Assembly: GCF_032854445.1 (NCBI RefSeq)
Contig: NC_088295.1
Coordinates: 45,619,385 to 45,683,384 of the forward strand
Reading direction: 5' to 3'
DNA from: Liolophura sinensis
Taxonomy: Eukaryota; Mollusca; Polyplacophora; Chitonida; Chitonidae
DNA length: 64,000 nt
Shown piece after piece: positions 35,990 to 48,253 of the stretch (its first letter is position 1; each line of letters opens with the position of its first letter). The position numbers were made by a program, and so were the translations under genes. Below the pieces are notes generated by a model. That model saw nothing but the letters and a program-made list of their open reading frames with translations. It ran no database searches and was not told the origin of the DNA.

Positions 35990-36930
35990 TGACACACAAT
36001 TAAGCGTCTGAATCATATACATATAGCTTGTGACGTGTATATGAAGGACTGATAGACGAGCATCTAAACCATACATCATGACGTATGAATGAACCATTGC
36101 ATTTATTTACTTATTTATTTGATTGGTGTTTTACTCCGTGCTCAAGAATATTTTACTTATACGACGTAGGCCAGCATTATGGGCGGTGGAAAACGGGCAG
36201 AGCCCGGGGGAAACCCACGACCATCCGCAGGTTGCTGGAAGACCTTCCCAAGTAGCCAACATGAGCTGGAATTGAACTCACATCGACCGCATTGGTGAGA
36301 GGATCCTGGGTCATTACGCTGCGCTAACACGCTAACCAACGGAGCCACGCAGGCCCCTGAACCATTGTAAGACAAGCGTCTGTATCATATACCTCACGAC
36401 CTGTGTATGGACGATTGAAAGTCAAGTATATAAACCATGCCTCGTGACGTGTGTATGAACGATTAAAAGACAAGCGTCTGGATCATATACTTCGTAACCT
36501 GTGAATGAAAGATTGAAAGTCAAGAAACCTAAATCTACGATTGAAATACAAGCGGCTGGAACATATAGGGCCTACCTCGCGACCTGTGCATGAACGATTG
36601 AAAGTCAAGTATATAAACCATGCCTCGTGACGTGTATGAACGATTAAAAGAAAAGCGTCTGGATCATACACCTCGTAACCTGTGTATGAAAGATTGAAAG
36701 TCAAGTATCTAAACCATGCCTCTGCTATGTGAACGATTTGAAGTCAAGCGTCTAAAATAAAACCATATAGACCTCGTGACGTGTGTACGAAAAATTGAAA
36801 GTCAAACGCCTAAAGTAAATCATGTACCTCGTGACGTGTGCGTCAACGATTACAAGACAAGCATCTAAGTCATGTGCATGTACCTTGTGAAGAGTGTATG
36901 AAGGATTATTGAAAGACAATTCTTCTGGCT
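35990..36930. repeat. Satellite of ~48-bp units in a ~96-bp higher-order dimer
   Basis: Diverged tandem units alternate between two types: GATTGAAAGTCAAGTATATA with AACCATGCCTCGTGACGTG, and ATTAAAAGACAAGCGTCTGG with ATCATATACCTCGTAACC. The array begins about 600 bases upstream of the UBXN11 start codon. It is interrupted by a SINE at 36100-36357. Confidence 0.85.
36100..36357 (-). mobile_element. Complete tRNA-derived SINE with target-site duplication
   Basis: Full copy from head (GGGGCCTGCGTGGCTCCGTT in sense) to AAATA tail. It is flanked by a perfect 10-base duplication TGAACCATTG at 36090-36099 and 36358-36367. It inserted into a unit of the satellite array. The B-box-like GAGTTCAATTCC is intact in sense. 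Confidence 0.95.
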
Positions 36931-38424
36931 TGACCTTTAGATAGCATTCTAAAATCAACAGTTCAACGCCAAAGCGAAAAAAACGAATCTATAAATCTGT
37001 ATATATAGTGGTACAATATTAAGCCAATTAGAAAGCCGGATTGAAATATAAAAAAAATAACATAAAACAGCCAGTAAGCCTGTATGCTGATCTAGGAAAT
37101 CCATGTTGTTTAGCCGTGCAGCTAGGATGACAGACCTTGCATGTTAGACAGGTATATTTCCTTGTTGATGGGGTGTTAATCCAATATAACACAGATTATG
37201 CCCGGACGAATGCTGTTACTGAATACAAGCATACATACACATGTTCATTTATTTACACTGGCGGTGTCGATGGCTGATTGCTTAAGTCGATGGCGTTCAA
37301 GACAAATGTGTACCTCCCAAGACATCGCAAAATCGAGGGTTACTTGGGTGCGTTCGCGATTTGCCGCGCAAGAGGGACGAGATAATTCATGAATTATTCC
37401 TGGGGTTAATTTAGCACGGTCGTGACGGACGCATCAGGGGGTATATTGGCTCAAAGTTCACCGGCTCAGTGGTTATAGCTGGCACGTGTCCATTGGTTAC
37501 ACATTAATATATACAAGTAAATAAAATGGGCATGCCGTGCTCGTGCGTTTACATAATATACACGCAAAATGGTGTGAAGAAAAACAGGACTGCATCTATA
37601 TACGGAACCTTTAATATCTAATTCTGCATAAACAACTCTCTATAAACGCCGTTTGTGTATATATACGTCCATCTTAGCTCAAGCATATTCCTGAAATCGA
37701 TTGTATGGTGATCAGTTCTATGATGAACTGTAGACATGCATGCAATGCACAGAAGAGATTTGAAGGAATAAGTTTGAGCTAGGACTAATATAATTTAGTT
37801 CTAGGTTTGAGCGACTGTCAGTCAGTTACGCAGACTGCTTTCAGGCGGGTGGTTCTTTTCCTTGTATGAACTTTTTTCAGTCTGGTATGTTTAATACCAC
37901 GTCTTGAGCTTGATCGTGCCAAACGTATTAAACGAAACAGCGGAATAAAACATTGTGTGTCAGCATTAAGTCCACCCTATAACATTTAGTATTGCGCTTT
38001 CCGGGTAAACGACACACATTCTAATTAATGCTGGAAAATGTGTTGTGATAATGCACTCGGGGTTCAAACCCTGTTCGGAAACATTTTCCAAATTATTGCA
38101 TGGGCGTTCAGGGTATTGTCGTATACAAACATACCTAATACCATCCTTATGAAGTATATGCAGATATAGGTGCCATGTTTATCCGTGTTAATCTTTCCAG
38201 GATATTCATCCATGTAGCTTCGAGCACCCTAAAAGCTATAATTCTCATATTTTTAATCTAAAATCTTCTTCAATGCCTATTCCACCTGGGTTAAATTCGC
38301 CGTTACTTTTCACCTCCAGTACTCTAGTCACGTGACTAAAAGGTGTGCTGATGATTGACTCAGAGCAGCTGTGACATCACTGCAAAACAATGATTGAAGC
38401 GAACGTTGCGGATTTAAGTCACAC

Positions 38425-38572
38425 TATTTATTTATTTATTTATTTATTTATTTGATTGGTGTTTTACGCCGTACTCAAGAATATTTCACTAATACGACGG
38501 CGGGAAACCGGACAGAGCCCTGGGGAAACCCACGACCTTCCGCAGGTTGCTGGCAGACCTTCCCACGTAAGT
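38425..38572 (-). repeat. tRNA-derived SINE, head-truncated
   Basis: Long tail of seven TTTA units, TTGATTGGTGTTTTACGCCG, ATTTCACTAATACGACGGC, then CCACGACCTTCCGCAGGTTG, stopping at CCCACGTAAG. A small deletion removes the GCCAGCATTATGGTGGGA part. Confidence 0.92.
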
Positions 38573-40679
38573 CACCCTAAGCAACGTATATGTGTACGTA
38601 GTTGCGGAATGTAACTCTCTGTAAGTGAGTGGTGGAATTACGGGAAATCACTGCTTCTAATGTGTCGGATCGACGGTAAGCCACATTTACCGCATCTTCA
38701 CACTCGCATTAAATCTTTCCTAGCGTGAATCGATGTCAACCAAATGGTCCCCATAATCAACTAACCTGTTCTGAGTCTCACCGAATCAAAAACAATCCAT
38801 GACAACCGCACAAATTCCCAAAATAAATAAATACACAACTAAGTGTACGCTGCGATTAAGACGCCTATCTTTAAATCCCAGATATACGTGAGCCTACAGA
38901 CCAAAGGTTACGACGAATAAAGTTCACAACACTTTCCATCTTGCGTTGCATCAAATGTCTTCAGCATGTTTTTATAGCTCCTGTGTATTACAAACCTAGT
39001 CTTGGACTCGCCGTACCAAAAACAACCTGTTTTGCTATCACAGTCCGATATGGGCATATATTTATGTCCGAACACTCCGCTCACTCCGCACGCACGTTGA
39101 TGACGGTGATTTCGACATTTGAATAATGATCTCTCTATTTGAAATATGTGTTGCTCGTACCTATGCACCTATGTCTGTAAGGTTAGGCCAAGGCGAAATG
39201 TTGTTTTTTTGGAGACTATAGCGATCAAGTAACTCTTGGTAGAAAGGTGTACCTAGTACGCATGCAGTCTCATATAAGAACCATGGATGCATGTTGCATT
39301 TCAACACATTGCTGGTGTAACCAGTATTATAAGAATTCCTGCATGCATGCATGAGAAGAGCTAATTCAACAGCACTAAATGTACTAACTTCATATTTTTA
39401 TATTTCTGACATTCATTCGGCCGGTGACGACATAGAAAATACATGTCAGAAAGTTAAATATGAGGAGGGAGATCATTTACCTTGCTGAGTAACATCGAAG
39501 AGCATGCTCTTTCCGTGCTATATACCCATATATTGATCTTGCCTAAGAATGAGAAACATTGAGTATATGGAAGCTAGGTAATGCAAACTGAATTGCTTTC
39601 CCTGGGAATTGCCCTCCATTCCTACTAAGAAAGTGCATGGTTTCTTTCTGGTTACGAGTGTATATTCGATTAATATTTATATATTACAGATTCTTTTCAC
39701 AGTCCGATACCGCATTGTGAAAGATTATATGTTATGTCATCTCTCTTGGGTTATCACAGTTCAATATATATTCATGCATATCCAATATTGTTTATGTTCG
39801 TGTATATGTACCTAGGTTAAGCTAAAGTGATTTCCTTGAGCAACGCAGTACTATACTTGTGTAGTGTTTGCCTTGACTTTTTTCAAGAAACACTCTGTGT
39901 TGGACAGGCAAAAAGTTCCTGACATCAGAAATTCAAAATTAATATTACAGGTAATTTAAAAACGATTTATGAAGGAGGGCCGTACATAATTCTGCCTAGA
40001 ACGGTCTCTGTGGCTTCGAGCTTGATAGAAGGGTACAGGAACAATACAACCATTCTGTAAGATGTGGGCATAAGATATCACCGTTATATAACAGAAATAA
40101 TGCTCATCCAAAGCATTGCTTAATCCAAAGAAAACAGTTGAATGGGATATTATCAAATAGAACACTTTTCAAAAAAGGTTAGAAAAGCAATTGTACATGG
40201 ATCTAACAAAAAAGTCACATTCACAGTACTGGTTTTATAATAAATAATACATAATTTCAGATCATCAGATCATTTCACATCCATGTGATGAACATGGAAT
40301 TCACAAAATGTGTTAGTTTAAAATTATGTGCTTTGAAATCATCACTTCTTTTGATGCTGGTACTAGATTTGGACATAACTTTGGTGGATTCCAATGAAGA
40401 AAGTCTACGGAAATTCACTTGGATTCTGGTTAAAAATGACGAAAATAAAGCCCTGACTCCAACCTGCTTTTAATAATATTTTCGTCATTACAATCAGCAC
40501 ATCCCTAAGTACATGGGCTGGCTTGGGTGGCGTATGAATCATGCTCCCGTGCTGGAACAACATGCTGAAGGCGCACCAGAACTGATAACTCTGTCTGTCA
40601 TATTGACATTGGATTAGTTGGTCAATTCTTACTTCGCTTATGAGAAAAGCCAGTCTGGGGTACACATTTTGTTGATTTT

Positions 40680-40880
40680 GAAGTATGACCGGACTTTGGC
40701 TACAACATGCTCACGGCATGGCAGTCTGTTTCGTGGGTGGAGGAACCAGAGTGCGGTAAACCAGGTACTAACTTTGATAAGTTACTGACAAACTTTCCCA
40801 CATGTGATGCACAGATATGCACACCATACTGGCAGAAGGCAGGTGCAAATATTCATACCAATGCCGTCAACAGGTGACTA
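40680..40880. repeat. Dispersed repeat, second family (copy 2)
   Basis: Partner of 31085-31405. It is better preserved: GGTGGAGGAACCAGAG, AAGTTACTGACAAACTTTCC, CATACTGGCAGAAGGCAGGT. Confidence 0.6.
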
Positions 40881-43593
40881 TTACCAATGTAAGCTCCCTA
40901 ACAGTGAGTACGGGGAATTTTCTAATTTATAACATTGTCTATAACAACAAAAGGCGAAGAATAAAAAACAATGTTTTTTAAAGCTATATATTTTAAGACA
41001 ACAAATAACCAAACATCTATGTATACATACATTAAATAAACCAACAGTTTAACAATTAAACAATTAAATCCGCTATCTCATATAGCACTATAGTATAATC
41101 ATGCACTGTATACTACTCTGAACCAAACTGATGTGCATACATAAACTAAACGAGTGAGATCATTATAGCCACTACTACACTCAATGTGCATAAATTAAAT
41201 TCACACAAACTACTCATTTCAGAATACAATTCAATGTTAACTACATTTAATAAAATCAAAACTCAAGTGTTTAAAATCATATTTAACTGTTTGTTTTGTC
41301 AAAATACTGGGAAAAGACCAAATTGATTACCCTGAATCTTCAACAAATTTAAGCATGCAAAATGCTCTAAGCTCACAGTGAATGTCCCTTATACCTGCAT
41401 GTATGATAAATACTAGCAGATATGATCATCATCTTATTCAGTTCTCGAGTCATACACTACTAACCTGTACATGCTTACATACCTATGCCAGGAAAGTACA
41501 CGTAGGATTCCAAATAAGGCTTCATAGGGACCCCCAACCCCCACCCCCACCCCCACCCTAAAAGAACAACAAACAATCAGTTCCACACCCCTTCACTGAA
41601 AGGCTGTGATTTGAGGTGAAAGAAAGCAAAATAAAATTTTTATCTTTTTTTAAATCTGAATAAAAAGCAGCCAAATTTGATGGTGAGCCTTTTTGACCAC
41701 TACATGTTACAATGTTTTGTTTTTCTCATGCGAAGTATGTAATGTTGGAATACTTTATATGTGCATGAATAGACAAAAAACTGGTAAACATCAACAGATT
41801 TTTAATCAATGGAAAAAATCAGGTACAAAAACATTTCCTGGCTTCCATCATCATATCATTTATATGGTCAATATTGTCCACCATAGAATTCAAGCATGTA
41901 ATTGGAGTGTAACTGTTTAAAAAAAATAATGTTTGAAAAGGTAGTTTTGATATAATAGTCCATGGTCCTAAATACTGGATTCGCTATGCTGGACACAATT
42001 GCCCATGGTCATAAATATATATGATACGTCACCAAAAAATTGACAAACACATAGCAAAGTGGTAAACAAACAAAAATCCACAATGATATGACCATATAAT
42101 TAGTGATCTGTTACTTCTGAAAAACATTTAAAGAATCTAGTCATTATATTTCTATATGTGAGCGATTTTATACATGATGGTTAATACTGATATACATGCA
42201 TGGAAATTTCATTGCATCATGTGAGTGCATGCATATCAACAGAGGTGACAGCACATGGACAAATCTTTCAGTTAAAATTCCACAGAGGTGAATCTGACAA
42301 CACTTACCCTTAAAATTCACAAAAACGGATTTGTTGCAAAAAAAAAAATAATAAATAATAAACTTCTGAATCTATTGTACATTACTACAGTCCTAATAAT
42401 CCTAATACTGGAGTTGGTAAAGATGTACAAAATATTGTATATCACAGACGTGCTGTTGATCACACTCATTGCTTAACCATAAATCTAATGCCAAACAAAC
42501 CTGAAATATTATAACATATAAACATACACATTTTCAGACAGTACACTGCAAACCAATGCCATCATGCATTTAACACATGCAATGTCCAAAGGGCTGTTAC
42601 AAACATTATGGGTGCAGTTACAAAGACATAATTTTGTAACAGTACATGCATGTATACAATTTGGCAATGGAGGTTTAGTTTTGGTCAGTGTACATACTAG
42701 GCCTACATGTAAATGTAACTATAAACAAAATGTAACATATTCACAGATTATATATATATATATATATATATACAAGTAATTTAAGCCAGAAAAATGTGAA
42801 CAAGGGTGTCCAGATTTCTCTCTCTCAACCCCTCCCCCCCCCTGCCAAACTTCTTTTTAAATACATGGGTGGTTATACACAGAGGTGTACTTTTTTGCAT
42901 GGTCAACTTCAGTACATGTTTTTTTTTATCCACCAATGTTGTATGTTTTATTCCAAAGTATCACTGTAATTAGCATATTGTATTTGAATAAAATTCAGAA
43001 TTATAACACTGTGGGTTCTCCAGATAAATACTTTGAGCAAGAAATGCGTTGGTTTCTTAGGTTATTCTTCGCGACGAAATGTGACATGCATTGACAGTGT
43101 CTTTTCGACCTCCGTTTTTTCATTGCCACGAATGCCTTACCTTGGTTTTTTATACATTCCATAGCAAATGAAATCGCGTTTTTTGGGGTGATTAGCAAAT
43201 AAAACATATTTATCTTGTGTTTCCTTGGAAAATATCGCTTCCAGTTATTTGTTAGTCGGACGAATATTGTCCGTCATCCGCTACATAAATCTTTGAAAGT
43301 TCTATTTTGAGAAAGAAATAAAAGTTACTTGAAATTTTTGAAGTCACTGTGTCTTGTTTGTTGATGTTTTTAATGTGATCAGTCAAGAATGGTCTTGCTT
43401 TCCGTTGTTTTCGAGAAAAGACAATTAAAAATAATGTACTTCGCTTTCTGTCCGAAGTTACGCCCGACACACAGGCGTGTGTAAACCCCCCAAAAAACGG
43501 GCTATTTATAGTAAACGTGCGGTCTACCGTCTGCCTGTTTCCTACAATAGTGAAAAGAATAGTTCTCACTTTATACCAATATCCAATTTATGT

Positions 43594-43991
43594 GTCCGTC
43601 TTGTGTTCGTCCAACATCTAAGTTGTCTGTCTTATGTTCATCCAACATATATTTTGTTTTGTTCAAGTGCTTATTTTATGGACAAGATCAGTTTTCAGGC
43701 ATTTTTTTTTTGTATGAAATCATTCTACTAGCAACTGTTTACATTTTCTTAACCAGCTGCATTTAAGGGCAATATTATTTGGACATTTGGAGAGGGCACT
43801 GTCCGTCTTGTGTTTGTCCAACATAAATTAGGTATTTCTGTAAAATATACTAATTCAGAAATTTTTGCAGACTTCTTTAGTTTAGAATTGGTTTGCACTC
43901 TCAAAAAAATGCATTTTTAATAAACTTTTCCATGAAAATCTATTATTGTGTATGAAATTCACTTGTGTGTCTGTCAATGTTCGTCCAACAT
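43594..43991. repeat. Four copies of a 24-nt motif, irregular spacing
   Basis: A motif reading GTCCGTCTTGTGTTCGTCC followed by AACAT occurs at 43594-43617, 43625-43648, 43801-43824 and 43969-43991, all in the same orientation with one to four changes. Spacing is irregular (31, 176 and 168 bases), so it is not a simple minisatellite. A near-palindrome with the same core (GGACGAATATTGTCC) lies at about 43258-43272. Confidence 0.8.
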
Positions 43992-45784
43992 ACTAAAACC
44001 ATCGACTATTCTTGGATTGTTATAGGTCAACAGGGCTGCTTAGTTATCTAATAGATATGCTTTTCAGAAAATACAATGATTATTTTATGTGAAAAACAAT
44101 TCATAATGTGAATCATGGTATTTTGAAAATTTTTTCAATTGTCACACATCATGGTACACCTTTGCATATAAGCACCCACATGTGTAAAATGCTTAGAACA
44201 GGTTGTCCTAAAAGCACTAATTTTCTGTTTTACCCTTTCCACTTAGATGACGAGTGAATGCATAGATCGATCTATAAGCTGGCTTAGTATAACTCTATAT
44301 GATCTGTCTATCTAAATATGTAAAGAACTTGGCAGTCCAGTTCATGACTTCATTCAAGCTATTACATTTTCTAAGTGATGGAGGCTTAACTGAAGGAGAC
44401 CACTATCGGCATCATGACATTCTGAAAAGGAGAGATAAGCTATGCATGTAAGCTATAGCACAAATGCAAAATTTATATTAAACGGAAAAATTAGTTCATT
44501 ACTTCCACTGTGAAAGCTTCCACAGCTTTATGCCACAGCAGAAGAGGCTCTTTAACAAACGTTTTGAAAAAGTTTTAAAGGGCTTACATGTATCTATTCA
44601 CCTATAAGAATGAACCTGAGTAATCCTGTACTAAACATTTACTACGCCAAACTAAAGACAAATATTTATAAATAAATACAAATATTTTATATACATGTAT
44701 ATAGATACTGATGCTAAGCTTGTATAAGCCAAACCCTTGAGATCTGTGTTCTTTGCCAAGTGCTCTCCAACTTTCTGTGAAAATAAAAAAAGACAACTTG
44801 AAATACACCTTCACATGTAAGTAAGTATAGAAATTACTGTAAGTATACAAATTCTATCAATAGATTAATTGTTGAGAAATTTTTTGGCTGAAAAACAAAA
44901 AAAAGTAACTAAACTTTTACAACACAACTGCTTGTAATGAGTGAAATTTGAATGGCAATTGCTAAATTAAACACTTTGAACAAATTATTGCATTTAACTT
45001 AAAAACATGTCAACCAGATGTATTAAAATTCATAGTATTACATGTAATAACTAGTGGTGCTGTTGATTTTAAAAGCAATGACTGTGATGGATTCTCTGTG
45101 ATATTAAAACCTGTAAGATCTGCCTCAAATTAAACCTTTATTAGTGTGCTAAAGACAGGCCATTGATCACAGTGACAGAGCCGTGTTTGCACTCCTGCTA
45201 TACCCGTGATTATCAGACATGTCAGACTGCATGTGAACCTCAGTGGTTATAGCTTAACCCACTCTGGCCTCTATAATGCTGTGCACGCATTCTGATTTAG
45301 ACACAACAATTTGAGAAGCCAGGTAATTGAGTACTATTTATGACGACCTCACGGACAGCTGAATTTGCAGACTCATGACAAACCTGAGAGTTAACTTCTA
45401 TAGCGTTATAGACCTATACCCACATGTACTAGAAAAGCATTGCCACTAGCCAAGTAGGCTTGAAAATGGCCTTAGAATTAATTTGAATATTGCAGATTGC
45501 AATACAGCCAGCTAATAAACCTTTTGAAGCTGTTATACAAATGTGTAACTGTCATTCCCTTACAAGTACATGTATTACCAGTACACACGTATCACACTGC
45601 TCACTAAAATAAAAAAGTGTTTTCCCTTTATGATTCTCGGCTTCTCTACATTTTGCAATGCTTTACCAACATAAGAAACATGTAAATATTCATTTATTAT
45701 TTCTTTATTTTGCATCTACCATTTTACCCATATATTCATTTTAAAACTACATATGGCAAATAGTAATATCAGCTGTTATGTTCC

Positions 45785-46010
45785 ATGGCCAGGTTGTTAG
45801 CATACTAGTGCAGCACAATAACTCAGGAGCCTCTGACCAATGTGGTCATTGTGAGTCCAGCTAAATTGTGAGTTCAAGTACAAGTTGTGGGTTTCCTCCT
45901 GGGCTCTGGCAAGTTTCATCCCGCCCTTACATTGACCGCCGTTATGTAAATGAAATATTCATATAATATTATGAAACAGCATAACACACCAATCAGATAT
46001 AAATAAATAT
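45785..46010 (+). repeat. tRNA-derived SINE, diverged
   Basis: Plus orientation: AACTCAGGAGCCTCTGACCA, GTGAGTTCAAGTACAAG, GTGGGTTTCCTCC, then ACACACCAATCAGATATAAA. Confidence 0.75.
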
Positions 46011-46539
46011 GCATGTTTATGTATGTACTTGTATAAGAAAAGACATTTACATGTATGTGTACTTACATGTACAGTGCTTTAGTAAGCATGTACATGTAAC
46101 TTACACTTTAACAACATTTTTCCTTTAGATGTACATGTACATATATATGCCTTCCAAGAAATTGTCACCACTGGCAATCCACAAATATCAAATACACTAC
46201 AATCATTACAATGCATGTTTAAATTATTATACACAGCAATAACTTAATACTCAGGACATATGGACTTATTGGCCTGAGGGTGACATATAGCAACAGATCT
46301 GGCAAGTAGCCATTATATGACATAAAGCACAACAGAGATAAGCCCAGCTGAGATTGGCACCTTACAAGGGTTATTAACCTTTGCCTGGTGCCCTTTGTGG
46401 TACATTCTTTAAAAAATTCTGCTTGGATTTTCACACAGATACATGGGCCTCCTGCACTCCTGCACTTCACACTGTGCCTATTCCTTCATATGAAAATGTA
46501 AAAAAAAAAAAACCCCAAAAAACCCTGTAATCTCATATT

Positions 46540-46650
46540 TTTATTTATTTTAATTCATTTATTTGATTTACGCTGTACTCAAGAATATTTCACTTACATG
46601 TATACGACAGCAGCCAGCATTATGGTGAGGGGAATCTCATCTCCTTACCA
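46540..46650 (-). repeat. tRNA-derived SINE, tail half
   Basis: TTTATTTATTT tail, GATTTACGCTGTACTCAAGA, then CAGCCAGCATTATGGTGAGG; truncated after that. Confidence 0.8.
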
Positions 46651-47817
46651 GGTATTAACTTTAAGCGTGTTTGTGTGTACTCAATAGGCAGGTAGGCATA
46701 CCTAGAGATTCTATATGTAATCAGCTGATTGCTTCACTCAGGTGCCTTCATGGGGTAGACTTAAGCTTAATTTTTAATAACACTAAGTGAATTTTATCTC
46801 TTCAAATCACAGTTCACATCTGTCCATGTAAATGTATGTACACGAAGATGTTGAAAGATATTGACTATGCTCAAAGAAATTATAATTAATACTGTCCATC
46901 TTAGTTATCATTCATGCTTTGAATTTCTCACGATTATCACATACCACTACATCCTTAAAACAAAACCTCCTTAATTATTCTTATTAAAGTTTTATTTCAA
47001 AATTTAAACATCCAAACGTGGAGAAAATGCCAGATTGGAGTGAAAGAAAAAGAAGTTCCTTTTTTCCTGAAAAGCCATCGACACAAAATACTTAAAACTC
47101 TCAAAGAATTGTAATAGTAACTACATTGCATACATATATGTCTTCTTATCTTTTATGTAAAGAAACCATCAAATAAAATTACTTTTTATCCCTTCATACA
47201 GTATCCTTTATTCCTAAACAATTAGGTGTTAAATAATACTTTAGCATACATATTTTACAGACACGATATAAATGAGCTAGTTCTCGTTGAACACCACACT
47301 GACAACACATACAAGTACATAAATATAGGTTAACAAAGTAAAGGTCACCCTCTACTTTGACTTTGACTGTCAGTTTGTATTTCATCTGGACTGCATTCAG
47401 ACACATACATCACCATGTACATAGACAAAATGCTCCTTTATATTAATATTTATGTAAGTTAAACTCAGCATGTGAGTACCCATTTCAGTACTACTCTACA
47501 GAGCTAAGAGAGCTATGCAGAGGCACTTAATACTTTTTATAATAACAGTGGTATACTCTCAAGTAGAAGCACTTAACAAGTATGACAGAGATTTTTTGTC
47601 TGTCATATTACTGGAGATATGAAGGTGTGTCAGCTTTGGCAGAGCTATTTGTACATGTACACAGAAGTCTGAGAAATGACCAAAGCTACACTTCAAAAGA
47701 TGGGTTATTTGCAAACCCGAAATGTTTACCTACAAAGCAATTTACTGCACAGTACATGTACATACAGGTATATATACATACATGTACAGTATGGTGTTAA
47801 GACTACACAGTACATAT

Positions 47818-47945
47818 TCAATTTATTTATCTGATTGGTCTTCTATTGTGTACTCAAGAATGTATACATGTGTATGACTATTACCTTGTTGACAGGTGTA
47901 CGGTTTTAACATGGGTGGAGGAAATCTCCACAGCTCACTGTGTAC
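47818..47945 (-). repeat. Degenerate SINE remnant
   Basis: TTTATTTATCTGATTGGTCT, TGTACTCAAGAATG, then GGGTGGAGGAAATC. Strongly diverged. Confidence 0.5.
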
Positions 47946-48253
47946 AGGACAGACCTCCTGATTTAATCCGAAAAGAATGAATAACACAGGTGCAAAGTGA
48001 CAATTGCAAATGCAACTTACATATGCATGTGAGATCAGTTGTCAGACTGCATGCAAGCAGTCAAACAGAATGAAAAAACACATGAAAGGTATTTCAATTT
48101 TTTTCTTGTACACAACTAAGTCTTTGAGCTTGGTCAGGTAGCTCACAGCGGTCAGCATTGGTTTCCTCTCATTCCCTCACCTATAAATCTGTTCAACAAT
48201 ATCATATAAACAAGAATGAAATAAATAAACAAAATCCAACTTCAGCTCACCTC

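Larger units (their letters stand above)
35414..43590. other. Intergenic region upstream of UBXN11, left part
   Basis: No coding exon is recognised on either strand. Open frames here are short, compositionally biased and without domain motifs. Contents are a satellite at 35990-36930, SINEs at 36100 and 38425, a second-family repeat at 40680, a C-tract at 41531-41558 (quadruplex on the minus strand), and a (TA)n run at 42749-42773. The 43000-43560 segment is richer in CpG than its surroundings and could be a promoter or a transposon remnant. Confidence 0.5.
43591..48253. other. Intergenic region between UBXN11 and TTLL2, right part
   Basis: No gene is recognised. Contents are four copies of a 24-nt motif at 43594-43991, three SINE copies (45785, 46540, 47818) and AT-rich sequence. 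A minus-strand acceptor-like site (TTTATTTTCACAG, 44779 region) precedes a short open stretch. A donor-like site GTGAGC just past the TTLL2 stop (about 48247) hints that the TTLL2 3' UTR may be spliced to an exon somewhere here. Confidence 0.4.

Noticed and set aside
43252-43569. Minus-strand 105-codon open frame in the CpG-richer patch
   Set aside because: No recognisable motif, no convincing splice context and no homology that I know; kept only as part of the intergenic description.
44700-44792. Possible minus-strand terminal exon (ESWRALGKEHRSQGF...) after a good acceptor
   Set aside because: The open stretch is short, unlike any TTLL2 C terminus, and no donor partner in phase could be shown.
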